Below are positions 47,001-59,322 of a stretch of DNA of 64,000 nucleotides, piece by piece. Made by a program: the position numbers and the translations under genes. The DNA is from Yamagishiella unicocca. Taxonomy: Eukaryota > Chlorophyta > Chlorophyceae > Chlamydomonadales > Volvocaceae. Every line of letters begins with the position of its first letter. Position 1 is the first letter of the stretch. The stretch is from the NCBI GenBank assembly GCA_003116995.1, contig BDSL01000042.1:434001-498000 (forward strand). The letters run 5' to 3'. Under the pieces are notes generated by a model, which ran no database searches, was not told the origin of the DNA, and was given only the letters and a program-made list of their open reading frames with translations.

Positions 47001-49248
47001 GCCGCTGCGCCGAGGGCAACGGCGGAGGCTGCTGCGGAAGCAGGGCCGCAGCTTCCGACCTCCGACGATTCGGGAGGAAGCAGGGTGCCATGGCAATCGG
47101 GAGCAGGCGCACCGGAGGCCTGGCACCCGCAGCATCGGAGGGTATCTGCGAATGGTGCGGTAGCATGATGGGGGTGCGGCTTGCGAGGGCGATGTGCGGT
47201 GATTCGCCCCAACGACTGTTGCTCCAGATGCAAAGAGCATCGTCCTTGTCTGCTCGTTGTTGAGCGTTTTTCTCCTTGGCCGCGCAGGATGTGAGATCAA
47301 GAGCGCCACCCAGGCAGCCAGCATGCCAGACAACAAATCGCAGCAACAACAGCAGCCTTCTCAGATTCAGACTCAAACACCGTCTTCAGCCCAGCTGCTG
47401 AAGCTGCAGCAACTTCGGCAGCTACAGCAGCATCAACAGCAGCAGCCGACCGGTGTGGTGTGCCTGCTGGCGCCGTCACGAGCGACGCTGCTGCGGCTGG
47501 GAATCGCCTTCATGGGACCACTCTTCGCCTTCTACGGCTGTGTCCAGGTGCGATGCAACTTCACTTGGTGTTGTGCACCGATGGAATACAGCCACAGCCG
47601 CGGAATGGGCATTTCACCCAATGTGCCGCAAATGCGCACCGATAGACGATAAGGATCAGAGACCCGTTGGGGATTCCCAACTTTCGCGGCTTTATCGCTA
47701 CATCGCTTATAGCAAACATACCTATACAGGCATTTGATAATTGCAGCATCGCTTACCTCGATTATGTCGCTTGCGCGCCATCACTGCGGCCGGCAGCAGC
47801 CCGTGGGCAACCTGATTGTGCCTTTATCGACCGCCCATCCGCCTCTCTCCCGTCATCAGGTGGAACACACCAGAGAGCTGCAGGGCAGCGGCAGCCTGAC
47901 TGAGGCGCTGTCCGAGCTGCTGGTAGCCACGTACCGTTGGGTCCCCCAAGGGGACGGCTCCATTCACACTTTCTGGCTGCCGCTGCAGTTTGCGATGGCG
48001 CTGCCTTACTACATGGGCCTAGGCCAGAAGGTGGGCTTGGTATCTCGGGTGTCGCGGCCCTGACCGGGGCCGGCCTACGCAGAAGGGTTTTTGGGCGTCT
48101 GCGTGAGGCAAAGGTTGGGTGCAAAGGCTGAGGCCAATCCCTGGGACCACAGCTTGCTCCTGCCTCGACAAGCTGCTGTCGACTCTGGCCGTTGGGATGT
48201 GTCTGCGCTGCGGCCCGAATTATATGGTGTGGAGCAGTCAGTACCTCTCAACACATGCAGGCATTTGTTATATGTGGCGCACCCATGAATGCTGCCGTCG
48301 CCCCTGCTTGCCAGTCCTGATGCTGTACTGAAGCTCACTGTGCCTGCCTCCTTACGCTCGGCTGGCATGTCGGCTGCGTGCAGTGGTTACCGGTGGCCCT
48401 GGCGACAGCGGTGGGGCTGGAGGGCGCTCTGTGCTGGCGCTTCTGGGCAAGCAGCAAGGTTGCAAAGTGGTGAGTTGCAGAGGCCCGGAGATGCAAAAGA
48501 CGGGAGGTTCACTGGGAGGTTCAGTGATTGGCGGTTTGGGGAAACAAAGTCGAGAGGGGTGCGCTCCGCGATCGTGCAGGGGGGAGGCTGCGGATGTGTA
48601 TACACGCACCCCAGGTGAGGTGAGGTGAAGTGATGTAAGGGATAGCGCAGCCATACCCGCGGCCCTAACGTGGTCCGTCGGTCATTCCATGTGGGATGGT
48701 ATTCTAGGTGTGCAGCCCATGGCGGGCGTAAACAGGCAGCAGAGCAATGCCTTGGACCGTGGAAGTCTGGATGGCGGGCGCTCGGGTTTCAGGCGTCCGG
48801 ATCCTGAAGATGGACAGCTCTAACGTTTTAAAGGGTACACGGTTTCACGTGTGCCGCGGGATGAGGACATGGTTTCTGCCGTCATCTAGTGAGCCTCATA
48901 CCCGTTAAAACCCTCCCACTGTTGTGCAATACCACGGGCATGGTCCGATGCACGTCGGTTTCTGCCTTCTTCAGTGTCAGGCGATGTGCCCGATGGTCCT
49001 ACCTTCTGGTCTGGGACCCACTGTAACAGTTACAACTACCACGGGTGCGACTGCGCCCCCCGCCTGCGCGCGCACCCTTTTATTCCATACAAACGCCCAC
49101 GCCCGCCTCGCTCCTCGTATCTCTAATTCTCGACAGGAGTTACACCTTCTACGTCGGCCGACACTTCTTGGCAAATGCCGTTATTGCAGCTGGGCTCCTG
49201 CTCGCTTTGCCGGGTGCGCAATTGTACGTTGCGCGCCGCCCACGCTAG
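44020..49248 (+). CDS. Multi-pass membrane protein, family unknown
   Basis: Exons: 44020-44208, 44386-44497, 44648-45021, 45867-46738, 46901-47154, 47288-47547, 47797-48030, 48384-48469, 49137-49248; phases agree, about 830 aa. The part from 45867 on is the firmer one. Hydrophobic segments appear in LLVLGHWLGRLLILSYYAAL, SRATLLRLGIAFMGPLFAFY, LPLQFAMALPYYMG, WLPVALATAVGLEGALCWRF and ANAVIAAGLLLALPGAQLYV, joined by Ser/Pro- and Gln-rich loops. It ends VARRPR. The first three exons have good donors (CAG/GTACGC, GCAG/GTGAGT, GCG/GTGAGT) and phases that fit, but exon 2 and 3 acceptors are weak, and they could belong to a separate gene. The 45867 exon might start nine bases earlier. No family recognised, so no function is proposed. 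Confidence 0.55.
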
Positions 49249-51158
49249 ATCGGAGGGTGCAAGCGGTGATTGATCTTGGGCTTGCTATGCAAGCTGGTTG
49301 AGGGCGATCTGGGTTAGGGACCCATTTGTTCTGATGGCTGAAGCTGTTGGCTTCTCTGCACGGTGCGCTCTGAAAGGCAATCCGTCGCGCTCGACAGAAG
49401 AGACAATTCGCACTGTGTGTTGCTCGCCATTCAAATAGCATGGACCAAGGAGAATACATTTTGCGCACGGCCTTTCAGCCACAGGCATGCCATATATGCC
49501 AGCCCCCGCGCGGTGCAGCGCGGGCGTCGTCTTGGTGAAGCGGTGTCGAGTAGGAATTGGCGACCTACAACGACAACAACCGTCGCCAAGAGTTTACTAG
49601 CTTTTTGAGGTCCGGCAAGCGTCAAGGTTGCAACCGCCGCTAGTTGAGGTATTTGCAACATCCACTCGAGAGGTCTGGTGGCATCGCATGTGAAGGGGCT
49701 CGTCAAATGGCCCGTCAACGGTCCTTTGCTCAGCCGGTTTCTGGCTGCTGCAGTAGTTGTGGGGCAACGCACAAGTTGTCACCTTATAACGCCGTAGGGT
49801 TCTTGCATATGTTCAGTTGCATGTCGCACTTGCAGGGTGTATTGCTGGTTGCAGGCAGGCGACGCGGGTAGTACATTGCATGGTTTCGGAGCAGTTCGGA
49901 GTACCAAATGCAGGGTGAGCTGCGTGCCGGTATGCTCGTTGGGTGGCATGGGATTCGCAGGGATCTAGATTGTAGGATGTCAGGATTTCGAACTTCAGGT
50001 TGGCAGCTAGCTCCCGAGTCGTTATGGGCCAAGTCGCTGGGCTTTAGGGTCACATTTAGGTGGTTTTGATTGCGGCCGTCGTAGGAGGATCTGGGGAATT
50101 GGAATACCAGAGCGCACGGTTGCATATGCCTATGGCTGCCACGCTCGGCCCTTATACATCTTAGTAGGTTTAAGGATGTGGAAGTACGTTACTTTGCGCT
50201 GGCGCAAGCGTTTTTGGGACGGTAGAAACCCACAAACCTAATTGGCTTAACGTTGGGTAAGCTCAATCGTGGACCGATCTCACCCTTTCATCCTGTACAT
50301 AGTTCATGCCGGAGGATTCTGTCACTAACTATTTTTTGCAATACAATGTGCCTCCCTGTTTGAGGGACAATCGTCGGTCCCTCAGTTTATGCCCCTTGTA
50401 CCCCTTGCTGGCTTGGCTGCCTTGCGCGGTATAGATTCGCGAAGAGATAATCAAGGGTTTGGGCTGCAGGTAAACAATAACAACTTGCCGTGGCTGACCG
50501 TTCGGGGATGTACAAGTAATAGGTTGCGGCAGGACCAGGCAGGACGGGCGCAAATAGTCGAGAAGGGTCGAGACATAATTGGAGGGCTTGTTTTCGACGG
50601 TTTAGCTGCAGTGCCTGTCGTGAAACAATTTCCTGTGACGAGTTATTGCTGTGTCTTAACTGAGAGACAGCTAGCTGCCAGGCTGGAATTGCATCGGTTT
50701 TGGGCCTGATGTCACGATTTTGGTGCTGGTCGCAGCCTGCTGTCAGTCGCCTGCCTAGTATGCACGCAGTTCACCAACACATACTACTACAATGCATCAG
50801 GCACCCAGGGACAACTGGGATGTCGACAGCGTCAGTCGCTCGACGAGAGGGGATCAGAACGCTGAAGGGCCGGTTGGATTGCCTGGTTTGTCGTGATGTG
50901 TCACTTCGACTGCTGTAGCCTGGCTGCGAGCGCTGATGACTGCACGGACGCACCGCAGCGTTTGGGCGTGTAACAACAACACGGCGTTGTCGCAACATCA
51001 ATGCCCCCACGCTGCAGATCTGTGCACTTGAAAGGGTGAAACGGTGGAAGGCCCTGACCAGTCCGAAGGCCCGGGCATTTCTGACTGGTTAGTGCTGCAT
51101 CGACCCCCCTGAGGATGTAATAGTATGTTACATGATTACTTACGAAGAGTACTTACAT

Positions 51159-51283
51159 ATGATGAACTTCCAGCCGGTGCCACTGAACATCAGTCGCGAC
51201 CCCAACGCGGATGAGGGCGACACGCCAACCCCAATCGCGCTGCAACCTCTCATGCACGCCACGATGACATACTACAAGTAATA
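51159..51283 (+). other. Possible coding exon, unknown
   Basis: A short frame reading MNFQPVPLNISRDPNADEGD and ending MTYYK then a stop looks protein-like. TACAA/GTAATA near its end could instead be a donor. No convincing partner exon, so this may be chance. Confidence 0.22.
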
Positions 51284-51705
51284 GCCTCACATAAGCTTAA
51301 GCTGGTGCGGTGTGTATCCGCAAGAAAATTCAAATCCTGTACCACGCAAGTGCATGTCATGTACGAGGTGCAGTCAGGTGCGGCTGCAACTGTGGAAACG
51401 CGCAAGGGCGTGCTTGCGCAGCGGGTGGGCAACCCCCCGGATTAGTTTAGGCGTCGATCACGGTGGTAAATTGAGATTGGCAACCTGAGGATTGGAAATT
51501 GCCCTTGGATTGGGAAATGACTTATCCGATGTGACCGCCGGATAAGTGGATTAGTGCCCGATGCCCACCCTCTGGTTTGCGTTCAGAGGTGTGATTGACC
51601 TGCCCCAAGCGATGTGGGTCGGATTATAATACCATCAATGCACATACCCAACTCTAGCCCTGTAGCCCACGCGTCCAACGCATCAGGGAACACACCATCT
51701 GCTGG

Positions 51706-52341
51706 TCACTTGGGCGCAATAGTACATCGCATTCGCTGGCCTGCTGACCACATGGGAATCCTCTTGTAGCCCTCCAGTGGATAATCCATGGCGGCTTGGG
51801 TCCACTTCCACGTAGTGCAGTGGAAGATGGACAATACGATGCGTTTGGAGTTCCGCCCTTGCAGCTCCGAGGACAGTAGGATGTAGCCATGGCTATCATG
51901 GCTAGATTGCCTTTGGTTTCTCATCCGGTAGTCGGGGGCGCTTCCGATCTCCAGGCTGCGGTTGTTGTTGTTGATGCTGATGCTGCAGGAGCTGTTCCCT
52001 ATGCTGCCTCTCTCGGATGTGTCGATCAACTGCACGATACGATGGGGGCCGGGATTAGGTGCATGCAGGTGGGATTGCCAACTGCTTAGCGCATCGCGGC
52101 AGATGATAATAAAAACATGCGGCGCACCTATCAGCAATTTCAGCAGCGCTGACAAGAGCTCGGCGTCGAGAGGGTCCTCGCTGAAGCCGGATTGCTCCGG
52201 TGGTAGCTCAGGCTGGGCGGATGTCAGCTGCAGTTGACCCGCCCAGCAACTTTGCGATGTATGCTGCATGATATCTGTCCTCCAATATCCTCTGCTATCT
52301 GATATCTGTCCTCTCCTATCCCGACCCGGGCGGACGCCCAT
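51706..52341 (-). CDS. Uncharacterised 211-residue ORF
   Basis: An uninterrupted ATG-started frame with protein-like texture (SEDPLDAELLSALLKLLIGA, then APHVFIIICRDALSSW). No family recognised and no clear splice sites. Its codons are less GC-rich than in the firm genes of this window. It could be one exon of a gene, a young ORF, or chance. Confidence 0.28.
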   Translation of the reverse strand: MGVRPGRDRRGQISDSRGYWRTDIMQHTSQSCWAGQLQLTSAQPELPPEQSGFSEDPLDAELLSALLKLLIGAPHVFIIICRDALSSWQSHLHAPNPGPHRIVQLIDTSERGSIGNSSCSISINNNNRSLEIGSAPDYRMRNQRQSSHDSHGYILLSSELQGRNSKRIVLSIFHCTTWKWTQAAMDYPLEGYKRIPMWSAGQRMRCTIAPK

Positions 52342-52763
52342 GCAATGTAAACCCGTGTCAAGGGTGAGTCACAATCAACGCGTGTCGGCGTGGCGACGTG
52401 CCGGCATAGAAGTTATTCTGCATTCAGCTATGACCATACCAAGTATATTTGTCAACTGGATTATGGTGGGCGTTGCCGTGTCGCGCTTGCACAATGCTAA
52501 GTCGTTCCCGCCCACGGCGGGACGAGCCACCGGCCAATCACTCGCCTTGCTAATACTCGTAAGGCAGCTAGCATCCCTCTTAACATACATTACTGAAAAC
52601 AATTGTCGGCACATGCCCCGGTTGCATTGAGCATTTTGCGAAATTGTGTCAACCAGCGAGCGTCATTAGCATTATAAGCAATAACTGTGCGTTTACCCAG
52701 GAACTCGCCCAACCTAGAACCTCCGTTTGTACCTGCTGAGAGCTGTAAAATTTAGGAAGCCCT

Positions 52764-55054
52764 ATGCATCTGGTCGTAGTTCAGCATGGACTGTGGGGTT
52801 CTCCTGGAAACACTGCTTACTTGTCTATACTGCTGAAGGAGCAACTCGGAGATGGCTTCTTCGTGCTAAACAGCGATGTAAACAGTGGGAACTTGACGTA
52901 TGACGGTATTGACGTTTGTGGCGACCGATTGCATGCGCTAATCCTTAAGACCAAGGATGCGTTGGCCAGCGCCGGCAATCCTGTTCGCGCTATCAGCATG
53001 ATTGGTTATTCAATGGGTGGACTCGTAACGCGCTATGTGGCTGGGAAGCTCTATGCGGAGGGGTACTTCAAGACCATAACTCCTGTCAACTTCATCACTA
53101 TTGCGACCCCGCACCTTGGTGCATGGCGCATGCCCAGCAGCTGGCTTAACAGGTGATAATTCCTGCGTGGGCGGGCGGGGAACAACGAAACACACACGTC
53201 GGTCGGTATATACCTCGCGAGAGCCTGTCTTAAGGCACATTCAATCTTAAAGCACACTTGATTACCCAGGCTAGGTCAGCCAGTCGTTTCCTGGTCCTGA
53301 ATCCCCGCCCATCCCTCTCGAATCTTTTCCCCAGGGCCTTCAACTACATGATTCCCGTGGTGACGAGCAGGTCCGGTTACCAAATGGTGATGCAGGTGGG
53401 CGGAACGGTGTGGGAGGAATGGGGCGAAAGAATGGTGTGAGCAGGAGCAGGGTGGAGCCTGGCATGCTGGGGGACGCCTAGCACGTTTCTACGTTCCCCT
53501 GTCGGGCCTATCTCCCCCCCCAGGGTTGTTATCCCCTTATTCGTACACCGGCGCTGCGATCACGGCATCCTGGCCGTGCGGCTGACAGAGCTGACGTGTG
53601 AAGGAACCCATTTACCGAGTCCGTCCCCTGCGCGCGTCCCGGCTGCACCTCTGTCCTGCCGCTGCCGCTGCCGCCGCCAGGACAAGCACACCTGGGGCAA
53701 GCCGCTGCTGTGTCTGATGAGCCACCCGGACATCCTCTTCATGCGCGCGCTGCGCTGCTTCAAGAAGCTGATGCTGCTCGCCAACGTCTTCCACGACCGG
53801 CCAGTACCGTACTGTACGGCCGCCATACGGCTGGACAACCCGTACGAGAAGAGCCCGCCCGTGCCCATCGACCCCAAGTATCCCTCCATCGTGACCACCT
53901 CCGCCGCCTCACGTGACGCCGCCGCCGCCGCCGCGACCGCCAAGCAGCGTGCGGCCGACGGCGCCACTACCGTCACCGCGGTAGCGGTCGGGACTGAGTC
54001 GGCAGTGTACGGCGCGTCCATCACGAGCCCCGCGGACCCAATCAGGACCCCCGAATCGCCACCAGCAGAGCCCAGCGGCTCCTCTGAGCAGACCCCCCAG
54101 CTCCGGCCGCTGCGCAGTGCGTACATACCCTTCATAGCGGTGCTGTGCCTGCCGCTGGCGCTGCCTGCGCTGCTGCTGATGGTCATTACGGGCAGGTCGC
54201 ACCACAACAAGATAACTCGTACGGCGCTGGATTTCTCCTGGATCCAGAACCACCATCAGCCGGGCAACGATGAGGCGTCGCGGCTCTTGCCTCCCGGCGG
54301 CGCTGGCGGAGACGGTCGCGGAGAAGTGGCCGAGCGACAGGGCCAGGGTGAGAGTAGCCAGGGTACCGCCAGTGCTGGCGGGAAGCAGGGCCGCCTGCCG
54401 TCGGATATTGAGTGCCCGTCGGCACCGGACCTTCCCGCCACGGCGTCCGCGAGCAATGCCCAGCGCTCCTTGTCGTCTCCTGGATCGGTGAGCCTGGCGC
54501 CCGCCTCGTCCACCGCTCTGGGCGCGATGGACGACGGCGCTGACGGCGTCGTGGTTTCGGAGCAGAGCGTGCTGCTGCACGATGGCATTGTGGAGCTGCC
54601 GGCGGAGGTGCATCGGGTGCAGCAGTGGCTGGTGGCGCAGGTGGGGCAGGGGTGAAGTGGGTGAGGGAGGCGCGGTAGTGGAGGGGGTGGCAGCGGGCAC
54701 TTCAGGTGCCCCACATGTCCGTGGGCGGGGTGTGGCAGGGCTAGGCTAGCAGGCTTGTGGGGGGTCCTTGGACAGTATGGCTAGTGGCCCAGGCCCTATG
54801 GCCTGGGATACGGATACTTGTCATCTCAGCCTTATGTAGCCGTATACCCTCCCTATTATACCATCAAATCTGTTGTGATTTGGTTCCTTCCCCACTCTCT
54901 TGCCTGCCAGCTCAATCAGCTGCCCTGGCAGAAGGTGGACGTGGACTGCCGCGACTACCACGCGCACGCCGCCATCATCATGCGCAACCCCGCCCGCTTC
55001 ACGCACAACCGGGACGTGCTGGACTACGTCATCAGCGAGATCATGCGGGCGTGA
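52764..55054 (+). CDS. DUF676-type alpha/beta-hydrolase (putative lipase)
   Basis: Exons: 52764-53152, 53335-53395, 53681-54640, 54911-55054; all GT-AG, phases agree, 517 aa. The start MHLVVVQHGLWGSP is the first strand and oxyanion turn. S83 in GYSMGG is the GxSxG nucleophile. ITIATPHLG and the later SHPDILFMRALRCFKKLMLL, then ANVFHDRPVPY, carry the family pattern, as in yeast YOR059C/ROG1 and plant homologues. KVDVDCRDYHAHAAIIMRNP near the end supplies the conserved H-x-x-I region with the likely catalytic His. A hydrophobic segment (about residues 297-320, FIAVLCLPLALPALLLMVI) suggests membrane attachment. It is followed by a ~190-residue Ala/Gly/Ser-rich insert before the last exon, longer than usual. 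Substrate, probably an acyl lipid, is inferred. Confidence 0.92.
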
Positions 55055-55930
55055 CCGTCTGACCAAGCAGTTGAAATCTGACACCGATGTGAACGTGACC
55101 CGTCGAGAAGAGAAGAGGCGAGGCATGTGATGCCTGAAGCTGCCTGACCTGACACCGTTGGACCAGCGGGACTCGGCGTGAGTGCGGTGCACTGTGGCGT
55201 GCTTTTACGTGCTGCGTCGGCTGAGCGGATTCCAAACTCACAAAAAGCAGGCTGGCAGCTCAAAGAGGGTTAGGGGTTAGGCAGGCTGGGTGCCGCAAGG
55301 TTCTGCAAGCCGTAATACATAGGACCATCAAAATATTGCATCCAACAGGGCCTGTTTTGTAGCCCCAATTGGGATGATTGGACGCGCTCGGTTGTGCGTA
55401 TGTTTGAAACGCAAAAGCGAAACAGGTTTTGCGGTTGCGTGTGAAGTCACCACTAAGTTGCGGTTGTGTGTATTGGAGTGATTACCATTGCTGGGCGTGG
55501 AGAGGTGTGCGAGGTTACCGTACGGGATCGCGTGGAGCCAGGCTTGGGAGGATCCTTGGGCGGACGCTGTCGAGGATCCTTGGGCGGGGACTCGGGGTGC
55601 GATGGGATGCGTGCGGCACGAGGGTATGATGGCGCAGTTGTGGAGACGGCGACGGCGACATGTGCGAATATACATAGTTAGGCTGGAGCATTGGCATCGT
55701 TGCATCAAGCATTATTGAGGGCTGCCGGGGCGTGAAATTTGATTTACACCCGACTTCCTCGTTGCAACCTGCTGATCCTGAAGCTACCAGGCGTGTTTTT
55801 TAGCCGGATTGGTCAACCGAGTAAGCCAAGGTGCCAAGTGAGTATGCCGTGTACTGGACGGACAGCGGCAGCTCTGCCTGCATCATCAGTTTACAACACC
55901 CCCCACGGGCCCACATGCATGATGCCGCCG
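55055..55930. other. Convergent 3' region
   Basis: Lies between the converging esterase and rhodanese genes. TTACA at 55744-55748 and 55891-55895 are candidate minus-strand poly(A) signals. No coding signal. Confidence 0.45.
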
Positions 55931-58404
55931 TCATTCACGTCTCGGCCGCCCTTCCGAAACGCCCTTGCCATCGCGCTTGCCACTCCGCAGCACCCCTACC
56001 GCCGACTGCCACCAGCCGCGCATTGCGTCCAGCAGCAACTGCAGCAGCGGACGCCGGAACATTACTGGAGTATAACCTTGGCCCTGCGCAGTCACGCGAG
56101 GAAGGACAGCACCGCCTGCGTTGATCGTGCGCATTGCCACTGGACAGTGCAGCTGCATCACGCGGGTGCTCCATCACAGCACGCGGGTGCTCCATCACAG
56201 CACGCGGGTGCTCCGCGTGCCCTAAGGGGCTGAGGAGGCAGGACACCGACGCAGGGAGTAGTATGGGATCGAGCGCACCTGAAGCGCCCAGTCCTTGCTG
56301 AACACGTGCACGCGAGCCGTCGTGGTGCCGTCCCGTGGGTCGGCCAGCGGCAAGCCGGCCTGAGTCTGCGACCCACGGCGCATCGGGGACGGTGGGCGGG
56401 GGCCAAGGAGTGCCGTAGTAAGAGCCAAAGGGAAAGGCAGGAACAAGACACCCGAACTACAGTGGATCCCCTGCCATCTGACACCGGATCTGACATAGAT
56501 CTGACACCGGATCTGACACAGATCTGACACCGGCGCCAGTCCCATCCTGTCTTCCAGCGCTCACGTACCCACCCGCCCGACCACGGTCCGGGCCCTCCCC
56601 CTCCCTGCTCACCCAAGCCAGTATGCTGCCTTTAAGGTTGTACGCCTCCAGCCCGTGCTCCCGCCGTAGCTTGGCGGCGAACAGGCCGCTGCGGTAACCC
56701 GCCGTGCTATGGCCACGGCGGCAGCGGGATAGGGCGGAGTGACCCGCGGGTTGGGGACTGGTGGTTTGGCAAGCTGATCAAGGTGTGGGGCGTGTGGACC
56801 AGGCGGGATTCCTTGCAAAGAGGTGTTTAGCGCACCTTGCAGGGAGGCGCTGGCACCAGAACGTCACTGGTCCCTGGGCGCAGCACGTGGAGCGCCCGCA
56901 AGAGATCACTCACCAGTAACATACAATCCTGCGCGGCAAGGTCAAGGAAGGGCGAATGAGGGCGGATGGTAGGACCAGCGTTTACGCCTTGCCCCGGCCG
57001 TGCTAGCTACTGCAACGACAAGCTTCGGGCCCGCTGTCCAGCTGGTCGCTAGGCCATATGCCCCACACTCTCCAATAAGGCCGGCACTCCGCGGCGCGAC
57101 GCCCTCCCACCAGTCACCCCTCGTTCCCGCTCCTAGCAAGGCACTCAGGCTAGGCACTCAAGGCTGGGCAACCAGGCTAGGCACTCAAGGCTGGGCAATC
57201 AGGCTAGGCGATCAGGCTAGGCAATCAGGCTAGAAAACCGGGCTAGGCGATCAGGCTGGGCGCTCTGGCTGCGGTCGCACCTGCGGCCTCGGAAGGCCGC
57301 CGGGCCCTGCGCCTCGAACTCCCGCTGCGTCATCGTTGTGGGCCCTGGCAGCACCGATACCTGCAGCAGGGGCAGGTGGGGGGGCGGCGGTCCACCAGTG
57401 CAGAGAGCGGCGTTCAGTACTTTCAGGCTGGTTTAGGAGAGCCGGTCGCTGACACCGGTAAAGCAGTTGCGCAGTACGGCGGATGACGTGGAGCATGGAG
57501 GTGTTGATGGACAGGCTCGGGGCGGTAGGGACTGTGCTGGCAAGCCCTGTTCAGGTGGGAGGTATCCGTCGTTCGACGCTCCTTTCCCGTCCCTTCACCC
57601 CCTTGAGAGCCGCTCGAGTGCCCTCCACTGTCGTGCGCACCTCCTGCTCCGGCCTCGTACGGACGTCCACCAGCAACACCGCGGGCTCCGAATCCAATTG
57701 CGCCTGCTGTTGCATTCGGGGCTGACGTGCCATAAGCCGCGGGGCTGCCCGTGTTGGTAAACGGGCTACCAGCACATATTCTTTCATATCTAGAAGGAGC
57801 TCAGAACAGCGCCGAGATTAATCGTAACCTGCTTCGCGCCGCCGTACCTGCATCCAGCCCTGCAACTCCTGTACTGTAACCTCGGGCACCTGCCGTGGGC
57901 ACGGGGTCCGGGTCGTCAGGTTGGTGCAGCAGCACCGGTAAGCGCAGCACGACGACCAGGGCTTGAAAGACATGGCTACATGGGCGGGTCGGGTGGTACT
58001 TTCGCGCGCTTAGGCACCGCCCGCTGCCGTGCCGCTGCCGCCGCCATTCACACTGCTGCTTCCATCCGTGCCGTTCACCAAGAATGGACGCCGTTGCCAA
58101 ACACAACACGGCTGCCCAGCCCCAGCATCAGGCCAGGCCCCAATCCATCCCTGGACTGGCAATGATTTTATGTAGCTGTAACTCCGCCGCTAAACAGCTC
58201 CCCACGGTGATTGGCGCCATCCGGTGTGGGTACTGGAGGATGCGACAGGCGGTTGTGTAACGGTGGGGTGGGAGGCCAAGCACCCCCAACACCGCTCACC
58301 TCAGCAAATTTAGACTTAAATCCATTATACAGCTTCTCCAAATTTGCGGCGGGGTCACTGGGAAGGGTAGCAGGGTTGCCGGTGTTGGTTGGGGGGCCTG
58401 CCAT
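55931..58404 (-). CDS. Rhodanese-like domain protein
   Basis: Exons: 58404-58300, 57889-57848, 57703-57641, 57360-57281, 56928-56914, 56706-56613, 56365-56279, 56083-55931; all GT-AG, phases agree, 212 aa. One rhodanese domain: VTVQELQGWM, AVLLVDVRTRPEQEVSVLPG, then the active loop CTAGYRSG with C102 as the sulfur-accepting cysteine, and NLKGSILAW. The family moves sulfane sulfur or acts as a non-catalytic binding module; the intact Cys loop suggests activity. Exon 5 is only 15 bases and encodes IVCYC with the catalytic Cys codon split TG/C over the following intron. The tail has a hydrophobic or amphipathic PLLQLLLDAMRGWW. An earlier in-frame Met at 58569 would add 55 residues, but the extra stretch is AT-rich and looks like 5' UTR. 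Confidence 0.92.
56914..56928 (-). other. 15-nt coding microexon of the rhodanese gene
   Basis: GATTGTATGTTACTG is flanked on the minus strand by acceptor GCGCAG and donor GTGAGT. Inclusion joins AG/G and TG/C phases on either side and gives RRIVCYCTAGYRSG, the expected rhodanese active-loop sequence. Skipping keeps the frame (15 = 5 codons) but deletes the strand before the loop. Confidence 0.85.
57130..57265. repeat. Short repeat AGGCTAGGCACTCA / AGGCTGGGCAATC
   Basis: About nine related 10-20-bp units in the intron between the microexon and the exon at 57281 of the rhodanese gene. Confidence 0.85.
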
Positions 58405-59322
58405 GCTGGCGTGCAACAGTCGCCCCAAGCCGCTATCGCGGAGTTTTATATCGAGCTTTAAGATAATAACTATGTAGCTCCTACGGTGTTTACGTGCCAC
58501 AAGGGTAGGCCCCGATGGCAGGACGGCCCGTGTTGAGTGTTGCGAGGCTTGGGGCTGCAGACATGGCATGAGGACAGTATATGCTATTTTGCGTTATGAT
58601 GGCAGAATTATGTGCACGGATATGATATGTACCTGGCCAACGAAGCATTGGGCATTCTCTATACGGGCATCGCAGGGCGTATTCCCAATTCGCTCGTTCC
58701 AAAAGGTCCTCTTGTACACTTGTCCACACACATTATACATACTTGCTCAGTAGTTCTGCAAAGATACTGACTGTCTAAGAAGACTTTTTATTTGTCAACA
58801 ACTTGGTCCGCCAAAGTTGCGAAGTGCTTCCTGGGGCTGCCCTTACGCAAAGCGAGGGAATTGCCTGCTGAACCTGCGAAAGTTGCCTGAATTTCTTTCT
58901 GACTCCCTTGCGCGGGTCTCTCGCGTTGGCTGTGGTGGAGGCGGCGGCACGGGCATCACATTAGCGCGGCCGGACTCTTCCAGGTATGCAGACGCCTATT
59001 TGATTAATCCTACAGTGGTTTATACCCAATTGGGGTTGCAAGGGCAGTGCTCGGGGTAAGTGTTCGCGCGCCTGTTCGGTCGCTGGCCCCCGCCGCCTGC
59101 ACACCTTCAGCGCTTCCTGCTATGGGCGCAATTGTGTGGACGTTTATGTAGCACTCTACTGTAATGCCAAACAGTTAATCCTTGACGCCGCCGGTTCTGG
59201 TCCCAGGGAACTCGGTTCAGGATCCTCAACGGTCGCACCCCGATTGGATGTTGCGCCCAGGCGCGAGCCCCTTCCACCTTCCGGCATCAGCTTCCGAACC
59301 TAACGGGTTCGGAGTTAGGCCG
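58405..59322. promoter_or_regulatory. Divergent region, rhodanese / EF-3 genes
   Basis: Holds both 5' regions. A likely 5'-UTR intron of the EF-3 gene starts at the donor TCGGG/GTAAGTG (about 59056) and ends at GGTCCCAG/GGAACTC (about 59206). The 58580-58800 part is AT-rich, consistent with promoter sequence. Confidence 0.5.

Larger units (their letters stand above)
49249..52763. other. Largely unannotated intergenic region
   Basis: Contains the two weak candidates listed separately (51159-51283 +, 51706-52341 -). Otherwise no supported feature. Confidence 0.45.

Noticed and set aside
58080..58160. Possible extra rhodanese exon reading RDGLGPGLMLGLGSRVVFGN
   Set aside because: Including it breaks phase with the next exon; joining 58300 directly to 57889 gives the family-like FAEVPEVTVQELQGW.
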